DNA from: an uncultured Clostridia bacterium
GTDB lineage: Bacteria; Bacillota; Clostridia; Peptostreptococcales; Anaerovoracaceae
Direction: 5' to 3'
Length of the DNA: 16,341 bases
NCBI GenBank assembly: GCA_934278965.1
Contig: CAKQWL010000154.1
Coordinates: forward strand, 1 to 16,341
Shown: positions 15,089 through 16,341 of the stretch, in pieces
Layout: each line of letters begins with the position of its first letter
Numbering within the stretch: position 1 is the stretch's first letter
Program-made: the position numbers and the translations under genes
The notes under the pieces: model-generated
What the model was told of the DNA's origin: nothing
The model's input: the letters and a program-made list of their open reading frames with translations, nothing else
The model's database searches: none

Positions 15089-15117
15089 ATGTTACCCCAT
15101 GCTAACACATTTGTCAA
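15089..15117 (-). promoter_or_regulatory. promoter of the feoA-feoA-feoB operon
   Basis: On the minus strand a perfect TTGACA (15112-15117) and TAACAT (15089-15094) are separated by 17 bp. The start would be near 15082, leaving about 77 nt of leader before the first feoA. Confidence 0.8.
15091..15106. promoter_or_regulatory. putative operator 2 overlapping the feo promoter
   Basis: GTTACC-CCAT-GCTAAC matches the palindrome of operator 1 at all arm positions but one. It covers the spacer and part of the -10, and its centre is 28 bp from that of operator 1. Occupancy would exclude RNA polymerase, the arrangement expected of a metal-dependent repressor. Confidence 0.55.
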
Positions 15118-15188
15118 CACATTTTCCTGCGTTTTTTGCCGATTCTTTTCTTCGAAAATTTTGGAATTACCTGTCGATTCTAACAATT

Positions 15189-15211
15189 CCGGTGCGACCC
15201 TAACGCACCGG
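15189..15211. terminator. hairpin enclosing the stop codon of the second MATE gene
   Basis: CCGGTGCG (15189-15196) pairs perfectly with CGCACCGG (15204-15211), leaving a 7-nt loop that holds the stop codon region. No T run follows on the minus strand, so it may be a factor-dependent or mRNA-stabilising 3' end rather than an intrinsic terminator. Confidence 0.4.
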
Positions 15212-16341
15212 CCGATGCCCCTTTTTCCAATGCGGTTTCAGGTGTTCGGACTTCGGCGCATGATGGCGCTCAAAAAGCACCGCCGTCAGCATGGAAACCG
15301 TATCGATGACCGGCGGCACCCACATCAAACCGTACAGAGGATAGACCTTGTCAAAAATAATAGAAAGCGGGATATCGAGAACACCCTTTCGCAGCATCGA
15401 GCAGACCAGCGCCGCCTTGACCTCTCCGGTCGCCTGAAACTCTGTGATCATTGGGTAGCAGATCGCCATCATCGGCATCGCCGTTACCATCCGCCGCAGG
15501 AATCCCGACGCGTAATGAATCGTTTCCGGATCCTGAATGAATAATCCAGCGAGCTGCGGCGCAAAAATCTCGTAAACGATCAGGCAGAAAACCGCGAAGC
15601 TGCAGCTGACCGTACATCCACAGCGAAAGGCTTCGCGGCGGCGTTCGTGATTTCCGGAAGCATGATTATACGCCAAAAACGGCAGAAGTCCGCTTGCTAC
15701 ACCCATCGCGAAATAAATCGGAAGCTGATCGAGCTTCTTGATGATGCCAAGTGCTGCAACTGCCGTAACCGCGTATTTTGAAACAAATCTTGACTGAACC
15801 GATACCGCCACTACGGTCAGCGCGGCCTGCATCGCCGACGGGAATCCAATCGACAGAATGTTCCCGATGTGCCGGCGAAAATGCCGGAGATGACGCGGCG
15901 AAAGGCTCAGTACGGTCGTCCTTCTCCGCAGAATCAAATACCCGACAAAATAGGCCACGGCGGCCGCGGCAGAAATCGCTGTTGCCATGCCGGCCCCGGC
16001 CGCGCCGAGTCCGAGCCACCGCGGCAGAATGAAGAAGGGATCCAGGATCATATTGAGCACGCCGCCGGCCGAAATTCCGATAAAAGCATGCATCGCATCT
16101 CCCTCCGCCCGCACAAGGTTGGCGAGAAGCGCATTCAAAATCGTAAAGGGGCCTCCGATCACGATGACCCATCTCGTATACGCCATCGCAATTTCAAGCG
16201 TATGGTCCGTCGCGCCGCAGAGCATAAGAAGCGGCTTTTCAAAGGAAAGGTACAAAAGTGAATAGAGAATACCCGAAAAGACACCGCACCAAAACGAGAT
16301 CCCCGCAATCTGCGAAGCCGCCTTCCTCTCTCTTCGTCCGA
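15200..16341 (-). CDS. MATE family efflux transporter, N-terminus outside the window
   Basis: The frame is open to the window edge, giving about 380 residues of the C-terminal part of a MATE antiporter; roughly the first 70-90 residues are missing. The visible part has many membrane segments, with LANLVRAEGDAMHAF and DPFFILPRWLGLGAAGAGMATAIS in the first half and IGFPSAMQAALTVVAVSVQSRF, ASGLLPFLAYNHASGNHERR and PMITEFQATGEVKAALVCSMLR in the second, all typical. The C-terminal tail is basic (KPHWKKGHRPVR). It ends 82 bp before the -35 of the feo promoter, on the same strand. Substrate is unknown. Confidence 0.9.
   Translation of the reverse strand, partial: GRRERKAASQIAGISFWCGVFSGILYSLLYLSFEKPLLMLCGATDHTLEIAMAYTRWVIVIGGPFTILNALLANLVRAEGDAMHAFIGISAGGVLNMILDPFFILPRWLGLGAAGAGMATAISAAAAVAYFVGYLILRRRTTVLSLSPRHLRHFRRHIGNILSIGFPSAMQAALTVVAVSVQSRFVSKYAVTAVAALGIIKKLDQLPIYFAMGVASGLLPFLAYNHASGNHERRREAFRCGCTVSCSFAVFCLIVYEIFAPQLAGLFIQDPETIHYASGFLRRMVTAMPMMAICYPMITEFQATGEVKAALVCSMLRKGVLDIPLSIIFDKVYPLYGLMWVPPVIDTVSMLTAVLFERHHAPKSEHLKPHWKKGHRPVR

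Overview
The window reads as a chromosomal segment of an anaerobic Firmicute of the class Clostridia. The support is gene content: paired small FeoA proteins with a FeoB and a FeoB-associated Cys-rich protein, SLH domains of the 'CTRAQ.VTFLWRA' type, AGGAGG-type ribosome binding sites, and TTGACA/TATAAT promoters. No species is claimed. No rRNA, tRNA, CRISPR array or insertion sequence was seen.

Layout. (1) 1-5540, plus strand: a sigma-A-type promoter (67-96) drives purB, purA, alr and a MATE exporter in close succession, ending at a bidirectional hairpin terminator (about 5485-5535). PurA and PurB convert IMP to AMP; Alr makes D-alanine for the cell wall. (2) 5577-9321, minus strand: a polar amino-acid ABC importer (lipoprotein, permease, ATPase) behind its own promoter (8070-8098), preceded by a metallophosphoesterase whose promoter lies so close to the ATG that the mRNA looks leaderless. 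(3) 9383-11692, minus strand: a tyrosine recombinase with all catalytic residues, followed 10 nt later by a surface-protein reading frame that has lost its 5' end. That frame keeps two and a half or more InlB-type B repeats and three SLH domains but has no signal peptide, no usable start and an in-frame stop at the junction. (4) 11815-15117, minus strand: a complete ferrous-iron uptake operon (feoA, feoA, feoB, Cys-rich FeoB-associated protein). It has a textbook promoter overlapped by a 16-bp palindrome GTTAGC-N4-GCTAAC, a second copy just downstream and a third before feoB, and it ends at a UUCG-loop terminator. (5) 15200-16341, minus strand: the C-terminal part of a second MATE exporter that runs off the window.

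The parts most worth a second look are the recombinase next to the decapitated surface-protein cassette, and the repeated GTTAGC palindromes, which look like the operator of an iron-responsive repressor. The remaining genes are well-known families.
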